Below, piece after piece: positions 1 to 7,477 of a stretch of DNA of 9,263 bases (the first letter of the stretch is position 1; each line of letters opens with the position of its first letter). Under the pieces are notes generated by a model. That model was not told the DNA's origin. It saw only the letters and a program-made list of their open reading frames with translations, and did no database searches. The DNA comes from Planctomycetaceae bacterium (GTDB lineage: Bacteria > Planctomycetota > Planctomycetia > Planctomycetales > Planctomycetaceae): assembly GCA_029259875.1 (NCBI GenBank), contig JAJDEK010000042.1:1-9263 (forward strand), in the 5' to 3' direction. The position numbers and the translations under genes are program-made.

Positions 1-1242
1 CCCGGTTATGGGTTCCATAAGTTCAAAGACTACGGTCGAGGCGTCAAACCACAAGTCGCCGGCGGCCGATTGGTCGCCTTCGATGATCGTGCAAAACGTC
101 TTACTGCAATCGACGCTTACACCGGTCGACTGTTGTGGAACTTTGATACCGGAACAACAATTGTACGCTTTGCAACGCTGCCTCACGCGATCATTGTAGG
201 TAGGGATTCTGAATGTGTCATCCTGAATCCCGAAGATGGTTCGATCGTAAAAACGCTCCCCTGTAAGCTCGATCCGAATTTGAAAGGCGTGCCGGGAGTC
301 GTCGATGTCCGCGTAGCTGATCCTCTGATTCTGGTCGCCATTGGATTCGATCTTCCCAAAGGGCACAGCCATCCTGCGATTGAAACTGGATTGTGGGACG
401 CCAAAACCATTGTTGCCTTTGATCGAAAATCGGGGAAACAGCTCTGGTCGATTGTTGCCAAAGAACGGTTTAATATTCATTCCCTGGTCCTTGGTAATGA
501 GTTGGTTTTCTGTACTGATTCCATCTCCCCCTTAAAAGCCGATCAAATGAAACGTCGAGGCACAGCCCCCGAGACATTTACGTCGGAAGTATTAGCCCTC
601 GATCCCAAGCACGGAACTGTCAAGTGGAAATTCAAACGTGAGTACGGTCATCGGGTCATGACAGGCCGCGGTCCATTAGCGATTCGTCCTTATGATGATT
701 GGTCTGCATTCTCGGTAAAGTCTCAAATGCTCTACACGGGAAAATTAAAAGAGATGCAAGCCCTGAATGCCGCCACTGGTGAAAAAGTCTGGGAAAAACC
801 GATCGGCCTGCAACCGTTATTATTGTATGATGATTCTTTTATTAATCAGGCAGGCGTCAAGTACGATCTGTTCACAGGCAAGCAGATATCGAAAAAACCA
901 CTTTTCAAACGTAGCGGTTGTAATTACACGGTTGGAAATCAAAACCTGCTATTTTTGAGGAACAATTGCGCCGCCTATGTCGATATGGATCAGAAGAAAG
1001 AATTCAGTCTCCGTAATCTACGCTCAGGTTGCAGCAACAGCCTCGTGGCCGCGAATGGCCTGTTAAGCATCCCCTGCTTTTCAACCGGCTGTATTTGTAA
1101 TTATCCCCTGCAAACGTCCTTTGGTATGGTGCATATGCCGGAAGTGAGCCAATGGACGACCGACGATCCCATTGATGTCAAACAACTTCGTGATGCTCAA
1201 ACCGCAGTGACCCCCAAAAATCGAGTCAATCCTGCGAAATAG
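1..1242 (+). CDS. PQQ-like beta-propeller repeat protein, 5'-truncated by window edge
   Basis: The reading frame is open from base 1, so the true start lies upstream; the TTG at 70 is only an internal codon. At least 413 residues are present. Blades of the PQQ/BamB-like propeller are visible as repeated phrases of the type 'ALD..G...W': AIDAYTGRLLWNF (nt 109-147), AFDRKSGKQLW (nt 415-447), ALDPKHGTVKWKF (nt 595-633) and ALNAATGEKVWEK (nt 760-798). The last ~100 residues hold a cysteine-rich stretch (RSGCSN, then PCFSTGCICNY, nt 1024-1104) followed by QTSFGMVHMPE; from memory, this tail recurs in large planctomycete PQQ-like proteins, often exported. No complete PQQ-dehydrogenase active site can be judged from this fragment, so an enzymatic role is not claimed. 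Likely monocistronic: a terminator candidate follows at 1284 and the next gene is a tRNA. G+C is visibly higher than in the genes from 2908 on. Family is confident; substrate and function unknown. Confidence 0.9.
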   Translation, partial: PGYGFHKFKDYGRGVKPQVAGGRLVAFDDRAKRLTAIDAYTGRLLWNFDTGTTIVRFATLPHAIIVGRDSECVILNPEDGSIVKTLPCKLDPNLKGVPGVVDVRVADPLILVAIGFDLPKGHSHPAIETGLWDAKTIVAFDRKSGKQLWSIVAKERFNIHSLVLGNELVFCTDSISPLKADQMKRRGTAPETFTSEVLALDPKHGTVKWKFKREYGHRVMTGRGPLAIRPYDDWSAFSVKSQMLYTGKLKEMQALNAATGEKVWEKPIGLQPLLLYDDSFINQAGVKYDLFTGKQISKKPLFKRSGCNYTVGNQNLLFLRNNCAAYVDMDQKKEFSLRNLRSGCSNSLVAANGLLSIPCFSTGCICNYPLQTSFGMVHMPEVSQWTTDDPIDVKQLRDAQTAVTPKNRVNPAK

Positions 1243-1283
1243 ATTCATTTGAAGCCGTCGATATCCATCAATTGGCAATCTCT

Positions 1284-1306
1284 CTCTGCAAGATGCGAGT
1301 TTTTTT
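1284..1306 (+). terminator. Probable intrinsic terminator of the PQQ-like gene
   Basis: A short stem, CTC(T)GCA pairing with TGCGAG around an AGA loop (left arm 1284-1290 with T1287 bulged, right arm 1294-1299), is followed directly by seven T residues (1300-1306). It begins 42 bases after the stop codon at 1242. The stem is only six pairs with one bulge, so it is plausible rather than strong. Confidence 0.45.
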
Positions 1307-1338
1307 GAATTCAGATCAAGCATTCTGAGCCATAAGTC

Positions 1339-1368
1339 TTGAGAATGAAAACACTTTCAAGCTAAAAT
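1339..1368 (+). promoter_or_regulatory. Putative sigma70-type promoter for tRNA-Arg
   Basis: TTGAGA (1339-1344, five of six matches to TTGACA) and TAAAAT (1363-1368, five of six matches to TATAAT) are separated by 18 bases. Transcription would begin near 1375, about 60 bases before the tRNA, leaving a 5' leader for RNase P to remove. No other gene lies directly downstream. Assigned by consensus only. Confidence 0.4.
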
Positions 1369-1435
1369 CCCTTTCCGGTTAAGACTGGTTCAAGAGTGAA
1401 CTGGCTTTACCTTATCAGTGTCAAACAATAACTAA

Positions 1436-1509
<74 letters not shown>

Positions 1510-2013
1510 CTTTTTCAGTGATCAGCAATTGATCATCGGGCTCATTTGCCTTCTCCCCTTCGAAAAAAATTTCAATATTCATGTTGACTGGTAGCTGCCG
1601 TTTTCGAAACTGTTGACTTATGCGTCACGCGCGCGAGGCAGGTTTTTTTCGCTGTTGCAGTTCTGCCCCCCTGTGATTCTTAGCACTATAAAACCCGCTA
1701 GGAATAGACGAATTTTGCAGACCAGTGGCAAATCCACTTCGCGGTGTGCAGTATTGTTTAACCACTTTCGGATCACATTCAAAACAAAACGGCACATTTT
1801 TAATTGTCGTTTTACCATATCCGAGACAATAATGCGCAAATAACTTTGCTTGACCGCTACACGCCCTTGGCGATGATGGTTCGAAGTCGAAAGGGACTTC
1901 TTTAGAAAGTTCAGACAATACACATACCAGAAGATCATGACCGACGGTCTCCAAAAACAAATGAGCAGAACAGGACCACTCTGTAGATAGAATGAATTGA
2001 TGCACACGAGCTT
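1510..2013. other. Intergenic stretch without recognisable gene
   Basis: About 500 bases between the tRNA and a palindrome. Two overlapping reverse-strand frames stay open from about 2007 down to 1618 (129 and 126 codons), and a forward frame is open at 1613-1843. None of the translations looks like a known family, they overlap one another, and none has a ribosome-binding site or a sensible protein composition. I see no intact gene. The sequence around 1618-1700 has a GC-rich start and a T7 run (1644-1650) of unknown meaning. This could be decayed coding or mobile-element sequence too degraded to recognise by eye. Confidence 0.5.
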
Positions 2014-2065
2014 TCTCTGGCCCGTATGATCACATTCTACTTGATCGCAACGATCGGCCCAGAGA
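2014..2065. repeat. Imperfect inverted repeat (REP-like hairpin) next to transposase relic
   Basis: TCTCTGG at 2014-2020 is the exact reverse complement of CCAGAGA at 2059-2065. After one mismatch, CCG (2022-2024) pairs with CGG (2055-2057). An inner GATCA (2028-2032) pairs with TGATC (2042-2046) around a nine-base loop. The right arm is longer, giving an asymmetric internal loop. It lies about 50 bases beyond the 3' end of the RAYT-type transposase relic; RAYT transposases are known to be flanked by, and to act on, hairpin-forming REP sequences. Assignment as a REP element is inference; only one copy is seen here. Confidence 0.45.
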
Positions 2066-2117
2066 TGAAAATCTGGCAGTAGTGTGGCTTAGAGAGAAAA
2101 AAAGAGTACCACTCGGA

Positions 2118-2441
2118 TCAGGATTCTGTTTGTACTTTTTTTGGTCGTCCCCGGGGGTGTGTTGTGCTCTCCAGGGAGAGTCTCACTGCTGTGTTACTGG
2201 TCCAGTCAGAATCGCCGAAGGGTGTGCTCCGGACAATGCACTTTCTGAAAGCAGCCAGATCAGCTTCGGTTTGTGGTTTGTTAACCAGTGACCGCCATTG
2301 GCGTGGAAGCGACGGTCTTTTTAGTTTCGCTAGCCACGCAGGTGTGTTCTATTTTTGTTGTCGCGCCCAGGCGGAGCCGTACTCCCACTCCTCGGCACGT
2401 TTGACGAGATTGGCACGTAGCGGATTGCGTTCGACATAACA
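2118..2441 (-). pseudogene. REP-associated tyrosine transposase (RAYT, IS200-like Y1 family), 3' relic with in-frame stop
   Basis: Read on the minus strand from 2438, the frame gives YVERNPLRANLVKRAEEWEYGSAW, with the core YVERNPLRANLVKRAEEW being the well-known near-C-terminal signature of RAYT/IS200-like transposases. It meets a TAG at 2349-2351, then continues in the same frame with LPRQWRSLVNKPQTEADLA, then RSTPFGDSDW and HPRGRPKK, ending at a TGA (2118-2120). These match in order the known C-terminal end of RAYT proteins (VNxPQTEAEL, GTPFGDxxW, RPRGRPxK). The upstream part, which should carry the HUH motif and catalytic tyrosine, is not recognisable above 2441, where the frame has unrelated sequence and then a TAG at 2520-2522. 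The element is therefore truncated and interrupted, and cannot be active. Open frames of other phases over this region (2281-2499 minus, 2164-2439 plus) are shadows of it. Confidence 0.85.
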
Positions 2442-2907
2442 ACTGGTACCGTTTTTTAACAGCAGACCAGTAAAGACTGGTTCCCATGTTTTGATACACG
2501 TTGATCTCAAAAAACGTAACTAATTGAAGGTTTCACATTCTTTTTGTTGTGAGTCTGAAATTAAATGAATTCAGGTAGTGAACCATAAATGGTTGTTTTC
2601 TCAATTGTTTGTTCTTGGGAAGCAGAATCTCAATCGAGTTATGTCCATTGAATATTCAGATCTTCTTATCCTCAGTTTCTTTTAAGGATTTATATTTGTC
2701 AAAAATCAACTATGTAAAAGACAGAAGTCTTACCACGGCTTGTTCGATTCGGTATTCCTAGATGGCGTACAGTGAAAACAAGTCAAAGTTTGAGGCAACG
2801 TCAATAAAATAAGTATCCATATATTTTAAAAACGTACACGGAATATAAGTGTTTTTTCTTAGTCAGGTATATACAATGGGACAGTGCACATTGAATGGAA
2901 ATAAACT
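2442..2907. other. AT-rich intergenic stretch without recognisable gene
   Basis: About 465 bases, increasingly AT-rich after 2500. No open frame of note on either strand, no clear terminator and no convincing promoter was found; TACAAT at 2872-2877 resembles a -10 box but has no -35 partner at the usual distance. The left end should have held the missing 5' part of the transposase, so a deletion or replacement boundary probably lies near 2441. Confidence 0.5.
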
Positions 2908-3642
2908 ATGCCCTTATTTTTAAAAATTCCGTCATTGTTAAGATTCTCACAATTTCGTTGTGGATTTTTTACTCAAATGCCAAGTAACTGGAACTTCAAA
3001 CAAGCTGATCAAGAATTGGGGTCGTACACGTTTCGTTATATTATCGAAATGATACGTGAAAAAACGCCTACATCAGAGGTGTTAGTGCGTCCCTGTAATG
3101 CAGACCAATGGCCGTGGGCGAATTCTGTTGTCAGCCTCTTTCACATGGCCCGCCGTGATCCTGCAACTCTTCCACCGGTCAAGAATGCAGTTGAAGAGGT
3201 TGGTGAAAATAAAGACGGATCAGTTTTAGAAGCGTTTATTTCTTCCCCTGATGAACCAGTCAATCAAACAGAATTCAAAGTCGTTGAAGAAGTTGAAAAA
3301 CCAGGTTTGCTGAAACGATTGTTGTCTCTCAGAAGTAGCAAAACTCCTGCTGTACCCCTTGATCCCAATCGGAACATTCACATTGATCTCAGTCGACCTG
3401 TATTGGATGACTCCATTCTGGACACACTTAAAGATAGGGTGGATTTTGAATCCGAAAACCAAATAGAACTTGCTGGAGTAGATGAAATTGGAACTGATGA
3501 GGAATCAAACTCTAACATAAACGATATTGGTTTTTGTGATGGACGCGTACAATTTATCACTCAAAGTAGTAATGGAAAAGTTTATGCTTCTCTAGCCAGT
3601 CTACAAAGCCAATCATTGGATGGAATGACTTTAGCACAGTAG
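2908..3642 (+). CDS. Hypothetical protein with DUF1559/H-X9-DG-like C-terminal tail
   Basis: A 244-residue protein. An in-frame TAA at 2902-2904 fixes the left limit; ATG 2908 is the first start and ATG 2977 (MPSNWNF) an alternative, neither with a clear ribosome-binding site. Residues 1-80 have no signal peptide or pilin helix. Residues 95-205 are acidic and low in complexity (EEVGENKDG, EEVEKPG, DEIGTDEESN) and look disordered. The last ~40 residues (NINDIGFCDGRVQFI, then KVYASLASLQ, LDGMTLAQ) resemble the end of planctomycete DUF1559 pilin-like proteins, where '.GF.DG.V.FI......VYAAL.S..G..LDG..AQ' is common. The histidine expected ten residues before DG is asparagine here, so the H-X9-DG motif is incomplete. 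The protein may be a remnant of a DUF1559 protein that lost its pilin N-terminus, or an independent protein that acquired the tail. It precedes the glycosyltransferase by 66 bases on the same strand, so co-transcription is possible. Function unknown. Confidence 0.7.
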   Translation: MPLFLKIPSLLRFSQFRCGFFTQMPSNWNFKQADQELGSYTFRYIIEMIREKTPTSEVLVRPCNADQWPWANSVVSLFHMARRDPATLPPVKNAVEEVGENKDGSVLEAFISSPDEPVNQTEFKVVEEVEKPGLLKRLLSLRSSKTPAVPLDPNRNIHIDLSRPVLDDSILDTLKDRVDFESENQIELAGVDEIGTDEESNSNINDIGFCDGRVQFITQSSNGKVYASLASLQSQSLDGMTLAQ

Positions 3643-3708
3643 ACTATTTCTGGTGGAGAGTATTAAGCATCATCCTTCTTTTATATTCAGAAGACAGTTT
3701 CTGGCATT

Positions 3709-5307
3709 ATGTGTAAGCAAGGCCGACAGACGACAAAGCTGAGAGTATTCCTTACAGGAGCGATTTTACTTTTCATCCTGTTTGTTGCTTTGTTTTTGCG
3801 TACACAGCATTTAACTGAAGTGACTTATCTGTTCGACGAAAGTTTCTCTTTGAAAATGACAGAGTTTTCATTGACAGAGCTTTGGCAGCGTGTTTCACAA
3901 GACACTCACCCCCCCTTGTCTTTTATATTGCTCAAATTATGGGTGATGCTGTTTGGAACTTCCATGTTCTCCACAAGAATGTTCGGAATCACATTTGGCA
4001 TGATCACAATTGTCTGTGTCTATCTTTTTGTAAAAGAAGCCTATTCTGCCGAAGGCCAATCAAAAGTCGAAAATTTAAACCCTTTACCTCTGGCTGCACT
4101 TTTAGCGGCAACCTTTATTGCTTTAAGCCCTATTCAAATTTCCTGGTCACTAATCGCTCGTATGTATAGCCTGGGGACAGCCTTGACTGCTTTCTCCAGT
4201 TGGTTTCTTATGCGTGCTTTGCATCAAAAATCATCCGGAAAACAGGATTGGATTCTGTTTACCTTCACAGCAGTTGCTTTAGCTTATACGCACCACTTTG
4301 GTCTCTTTATTATTGCAGGCCAATACTGTTTTGCAGCAGGTTATCTGTGGTTTCAATCGCCAGACTCAGTCGTTCAAAACCGTCTTTTACAACTCAAGCC
4401 GGTTTTCATTTCGGCGCTCATTTTTTTCTGGGTTTGGCAACCTGTATTACTCAATTTTTTAGATCAAAGCGAAAGAGTCGAAAAACTCTTTTACACGAGA
4501 CAGTTTCAACTGAACGATGTGGGAGACACTTTCTACAGACTTTTTATTAGCGATCAGTGGTCACCCCAGATGAAACTGATCGGATTGTTCATTGCCCAAG
4601 CAGTATTTATAGGACTGGTTTTACTGTTACTGGGACGACGTCCTGCGGATAGTTTTATTTTTGTTTCATGTGCCATTACATTTTTCATGGCAATCCTTTA
4701 CTCAATGACTTCACGAAATATCTTTAAACCTCGTTATTTTTTATTTACTCAGATACTGTTATTTGCCGCAGCAGCCATTTTAATCTGTCGTATTCCAAAT
4801 AAATATCTGAGAAGAATTACCATTGTGGCGTCAGTTAGTGGGCTTGCGCTTTGCAGTCACTGGAATTATCAACAGCGTGAGAAAAATTCGCAATTACCTG
4901 GAATGCAAGCCGCTGTTACTCGATTTGATAATATCAGTAAAACATCTGAGCCACTTATCGTCTGTAACCCCTTGCTTTATACGACTGCGATCACTTGCAC
5001 TAAAAATCGCGATAGAATTTTTACATATACCCATGGCGGCGGCCAAGAATATCCTTATTTTCAAGGCAGTTCCGTTATGTTGGAATCAGATTATATTACA
5101 ACAAAAAAGATTGACCAAACGAATTCTCAATCGATTTGGACTCTTGATGAAAATCGTTGGCTGAAAAGAAAAGTACCCATCTCAAACGAATGGAAACTAG
5201 TCGAAGAAATCTCTTTCCCAGATTATTATTGCGAGCCTGTTTTACGACTATATGAAAGAATCCAGGTTATTAGGGATCAACAAAAGCTAGGACAATTAGA
5301 GCTTTGA
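3709..5307 (+). CDS. Membrane glycosyltransferase, GT-C fold (GT39/ArnT/PMT_2-like)
   Basis: A 532-residue multi-pass inner-membrane protein. A hydrophobic helix at about residues 11-31 is followed by a loop containing FDESFSL with Asp43-Glu44, the acidic pair typical of the first external loop of GT-C enzymes. Next come DTHPPLSFILLKLW (from residue 65) and SPIQISWSLIARMYSLGTALT (residues 140-160, with conserved RMYSL), both hallmarks of the PMT_2/GT39 group, then further helices at about 180-212, 230-250, 290-308, 316-332, 343-360 and 369-382. A soluble C-terminal part (about 390-532) faces outward in related enzymes. Such proteins move a sugar from a polyprenyl-phosphate carrier to a protein or glycolipid on the periplasmic face; donor and acceptor cannot be read from sequence. 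ATG 3709 is the first usable start and lacks a clear Shine-Dalgarno. Its place between two DUF1559-related genes raises surface-protein glycosylation as a possibility (inference). Family is confident, exact subfamily less so. Confidence 0.88.
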   Translation: MCKQGRQTTKLRVFLTGAILLFILFVALFLRTQHLTEVTYLFDESFSLKMTEFSLTELWQRVSQDTHPPLSFILLKLWVMLFGTSMFSTRMFGITFGMITIVCVYLFVKEAYSAEGQSKVENLNPLPLAALLAATFIALSPIQISWSLIARMYSLGTALTAFSSWFLMRALHQKSSGKQDWILFTFTAVALAYTHHFGLFIIAGQYCFAAGYLWFQSPDSVVQNRLLQLKPVFISALIFFWVWQPVLLNFLDQSERVEKLFYTRQFQLNDVGDTFYRLFISDQWSPQMKLIGLFIAQAVFIGLVLLLLGRRPADSFIFVSCAITFFMAILYSMTSRNIFKPRYFLFTQILLFAAAAILICRIPNKYLRRITIVASVSGLALCSHWNYQQREKNSQLPGMQAAVTRFDNISKTSEPLIVCNPLLYTTAITCTKNRDRIFTYTHGGGQEYPYFQGSSVMLESDYITTKKIDQTNSQSIWTLDENRWLKRKVPISNEWKLVEEISFPDYYCEPVLRLYERIQVIRDQQKLGQLEL

Positions 5308-5444
5308 GATCCTAATCTTACTAATTGATGAGAAGTGCATGGTACGGTTTAATTAGCTTTGTCTTGAGCTTCAATGAAACTTAAAGGCTGATGTACTAAT
5401 AATTATAAATTTCGAAATCATTTTAAAATATCAAGTTGAATATA

Positions 5445-7370
5445 ATGCAACAATACTCTCTTCCAAGCCAAGCCATGAGACCTTCTAACCGCAAGGGATT
5501 TTCGTTACGCGAAGTATTTATTGTATTTATCGTGCTTGGATTATTAGTTGCCTTATTGAGTCCAAAGATTCTTGCAATGAGAGAGTCGGCACGACGGCAG
5601 CAGTGCGAATTGAATATGAAGCAGTTAGGAACAGCATTAAAAAACTACCATGAAACCCATCAGAGCTTACCCCCCGCTGCGATCTGGGGTACAGATAGCA
5701 TGCATTCACTGGGGTTACATATCAGCAAACAACTCAATTTATTTTCACATGCGAACTGGGTCTTATTACTACTTCCCTACTCAAGCAGAGCACACTTGGC
5801 AGACTCTTATGACAACAACTTACCTGTTGCCCATGATCGGAACACCAAAGTACGAACCACTTATATTTCATTCCTGAGTTGCCCCAGTGATACATACAGT
5901 AACTCACAAAATCGACATGTGTTTGAGTCGTCTGCTGACCGCTCTGTTGAATTGGCACGTGGTAATTATGCTATTAATGGAGGGACACATACTGCAAAAA
6001 TAGGTCATGGATCAACAGCATCTCCAACTGGAGATTTCGCGCATTTAGTAATTGATCAAGACTTACGAACCTTCCAATATTGGGGAAATGGAATAGCTGG
6101 TTTTAATAAGTCATTCTCTTTTGATGATTTTACGAATGGTTTATCAAATCTCGTTGCCCTCGAAGAAATTCGTACAGGAATTCATCCCACCGACCCTCGA
6201 GGGGTATGGTCTTGGGGACACATTGGCAGTAGTGTTACCTGGGGACATGGTATAAATGGCGATGCCTATGGACCGAACAATTCATGGGATAGAGCTGACG
6301 ATATCATGGGCTGCGGAAAATTACACAAGATACTCGGAGTCGAAAAAATTCTAGAAGAGAAGATGGGGTGTGCCTCTTATATAGACCAAAATCTGCAGGC
6401 AACAGCGCGTAGCCAACACGAAGGAGGTGTGAACGTACTGTTCATGGACGGAACAGTAAAGTTCATCTCAGACAAAATTGACCCAGGTCTTTGGCATGTC
6501 ATCCATTCTCGAGAAACTCCAACAGAAATCTTGGCATCGAATTATGAGGAACAATTAAACAAGAGCAATATATTAGAGGATGCCTCTGGCATCGATGATC
6601 TTCACCCCTCTCTAAATACTGAAAAACAGCCAGCAGAAATTTCAAATTCGCTGGGCATGAAATTCATTCTAATTCCAGAAGGCAAGTTCATCATGGGATT
6701 GCCTGATAAAGGCAACAATCATGAATTACCGCCGGAGACCCCTCAGCATCCTGTTCAGATCACACACCAATTTTATCTTGGTTGTTTTGAAGTGACTCAA
6801 GAAGAGTATCAAAAAGTGATGGGGACAAATCCTGCGAATCACCAATCTGAACTTGAGGATACAAAACAATTTCCTGTTGAACAAGTTACCTGGAATGATG
6901 CAAATGAGTTTTGCCAACGCCTTTCTGACACCACTACAGAGAAGTCTGCAAAGCGAAAGTACCGGTTGCCAACAGAAGCAGAATGGGAATATGCATGTCG
7001 TGCTGGTTCCGATCAACCATATGTTTTTACATCGAAGCGCGATAGCTCTGATACGTCAGGTGATGCGGCAGGTAAAATCAAATCATTACCTATAACCAAA
7101 GTCGGAAGCTATGCTGCGAATCGATTTGGTTTATATGATATGCGTGGAAATGTATGGGAATGGTGTTCCGACTGGTTTGACCGTGACTATTATAGTCGCT
7201 CTCCTTTACTAAATCCTCAAGGTCCTAAGCATGGGTATTTTAAAGTAGTAAGGGGGGGGGATTGGATATACGTGGGAGAAGGTTGCAGAATAAATTATCC
7301 AATTACAGTTCCATGGAAAAAGAATCCGTTTATTGGTTTTCGCGTCGTTTGCGAAATAATTGGAGACTAG
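5445..7370 (+). CDS. DUF1559 prepilin-like protein fused to FGE/SUMF1-like domain
   Basis: A 641-residue protein counted from ATG 5445. A TTG at 5436 is in frame, and ATG 5475 would give a short eight-residue leader, common for prepilins; no Shine-Dalgarno decides. Residues 17-38 form a type IV prepilin N-terminus: KG followed by FSLREVFIVFIVLG, with cleavage expected after Gly18 and Glu23 at +5. Arg at +4 is unusual, as most members have FTLIELLVVI. The DUF1559 body follows (ARRQQCELNMKQLG at about 50; LSCPSD at 144), ending with His325, nine residues, then Asp335-Gly336: a complete H-X9-DG motif. A second domain at about 401-641 is FGE/SUMF1/PvdO-like: NSLGMKFILIPEGKFIMG, TQEEYQKVMGTNP, LPTEAEWEYACRAG (508), GNVWEW (568), VVRGGDW (601), GFRVV. 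Aligned to human FGE, Cys336 is replaced by Tyr609 while Cys341 corresponds to Cys614, so formylglycine-generating activity is unlikely; binding or structural use is more plausible. Expected in the envelope after prepilin peptidase cleavage. Confidence 0.93.
   Translation: MQQYSLPSQAMRPSNRKGFSLREVFIVFIVLGLLVALLSPKILAMRESARRQQCELNMKQLGTALKNYHETHQSLPPAAIWGTDSMHSLGLHISKQLNLFSHANWVLLLLPYSSRAHLADSYDNNLPVAHDRNTKVRTTYISFLSCPSDTYSNSQNRHVFESSADRSVELARGNYAINGGTHTAKIGHGSTASPTGDFAHLVIDQDLRTFQYWGNGIAGFNKSFSFDDFTNGLSNLVALEEIRTGIHPTDPRGVWSWGHIGSSVTWGHGINGDAYGPNNSWDRADDIMGCGKLHKILGVEKILEEKMGCASYIDQNLQATARSQHEGGVNVLFMDGTVKFISDKIDPGLWHVIHSRETPTEILASNYEEQLNKSNILEDASGIDDLHPSLNTEKQPAEISNSLGMKFILIPEGKFIMGLPDKGNNHELPPETPQHPVQITHQFYLGCFEVTQEEYQKVMGTNPANHQSELEDTKQFPVEQVTWNDANEFCQRLSDTTTEKSAKRKYRLPTEAEWEYACRAGSDQPYVFTSKRDSSDTSGDAAGKIKSLPITKVGSYAANRFGLYDMRGNVWEWCSDWFDRDYYSRSPLLNPQGPKHGYFKVVRGGDWIYVGEGCRINYPITVPWKKNPFIGFRVVCEIIGD
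7252..7260 (+). repeat. Homopolymeric G9 tract in coding sequence
   Basis: Nine consecutive G residues, read as AGG GGG GGG GAT, encode Arg-Gly-Gly-Asp of the conserved RGG(S/D)W motif in the FGE-like domain. The surrounding gene is AT-rich, so the tract stands out. Loss of one G leads to a stop within about 12 codons; gain of one G shifts the frame past the normal stop to a TGA near 7390. The FGE-like C-terminus would be lost either way. Confidence 0.8.
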
Positions 7371-7477
7371 TTAATCCATTTTTTATTTTATGAATATTGT
7401 TATATGCCCTAATGAAAGTGTTTTTTTAAACCAATCAATCCGTATTGCATATACTATAGACACAAAGAAGAACTATT

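Noticed and set aside
1518..1535. TGATCA-GCAAT-TGATCA hairpin after tRNA-Arg as terminator
   Set aside because: TGATCA is itself palindromic, the stem is short and AT-rich, and no T run follows it.
2281..2499. Minus-strand open frame of 72 codons
   Set aside because: It is out of phase with the RAYT relic frame, which carries the recognisable transposase motifs; the open frame is a shadow.
3882..5164. Extra forward frames inside the glycosyltransferase gene (3882-4169, 4200-4550, 4823-5164)
   Set aside because: They overlap the clear GT-C reading frame and have no family resemblance or start signals; they are shadows.
5436..5444. TTG start nine bases before ATG 5445 of the DUF1559-FGE gene
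   Set aside because: In frame, but nothing favours it: no ribosome-binding site, and ATG 5445 or ATG 5475 gives a normal prepilin leader.
7250..7365. Variable region of a diversity-generating retroelement at the FGE-like C-terminus
   Set aside because: The fold and position fit known targets, but there is no reverse transcriptase, no second near-identical copy and no excess of adenine-type codons at variable positions in this window.
7425..7455. Promoter before the EF-hand gene (TATACT at 7450)
   Set aside because: The -10 match is good, but no -35-like hexamer lies at 16-18 bases; AT-rich DNA gives such matches by chance.
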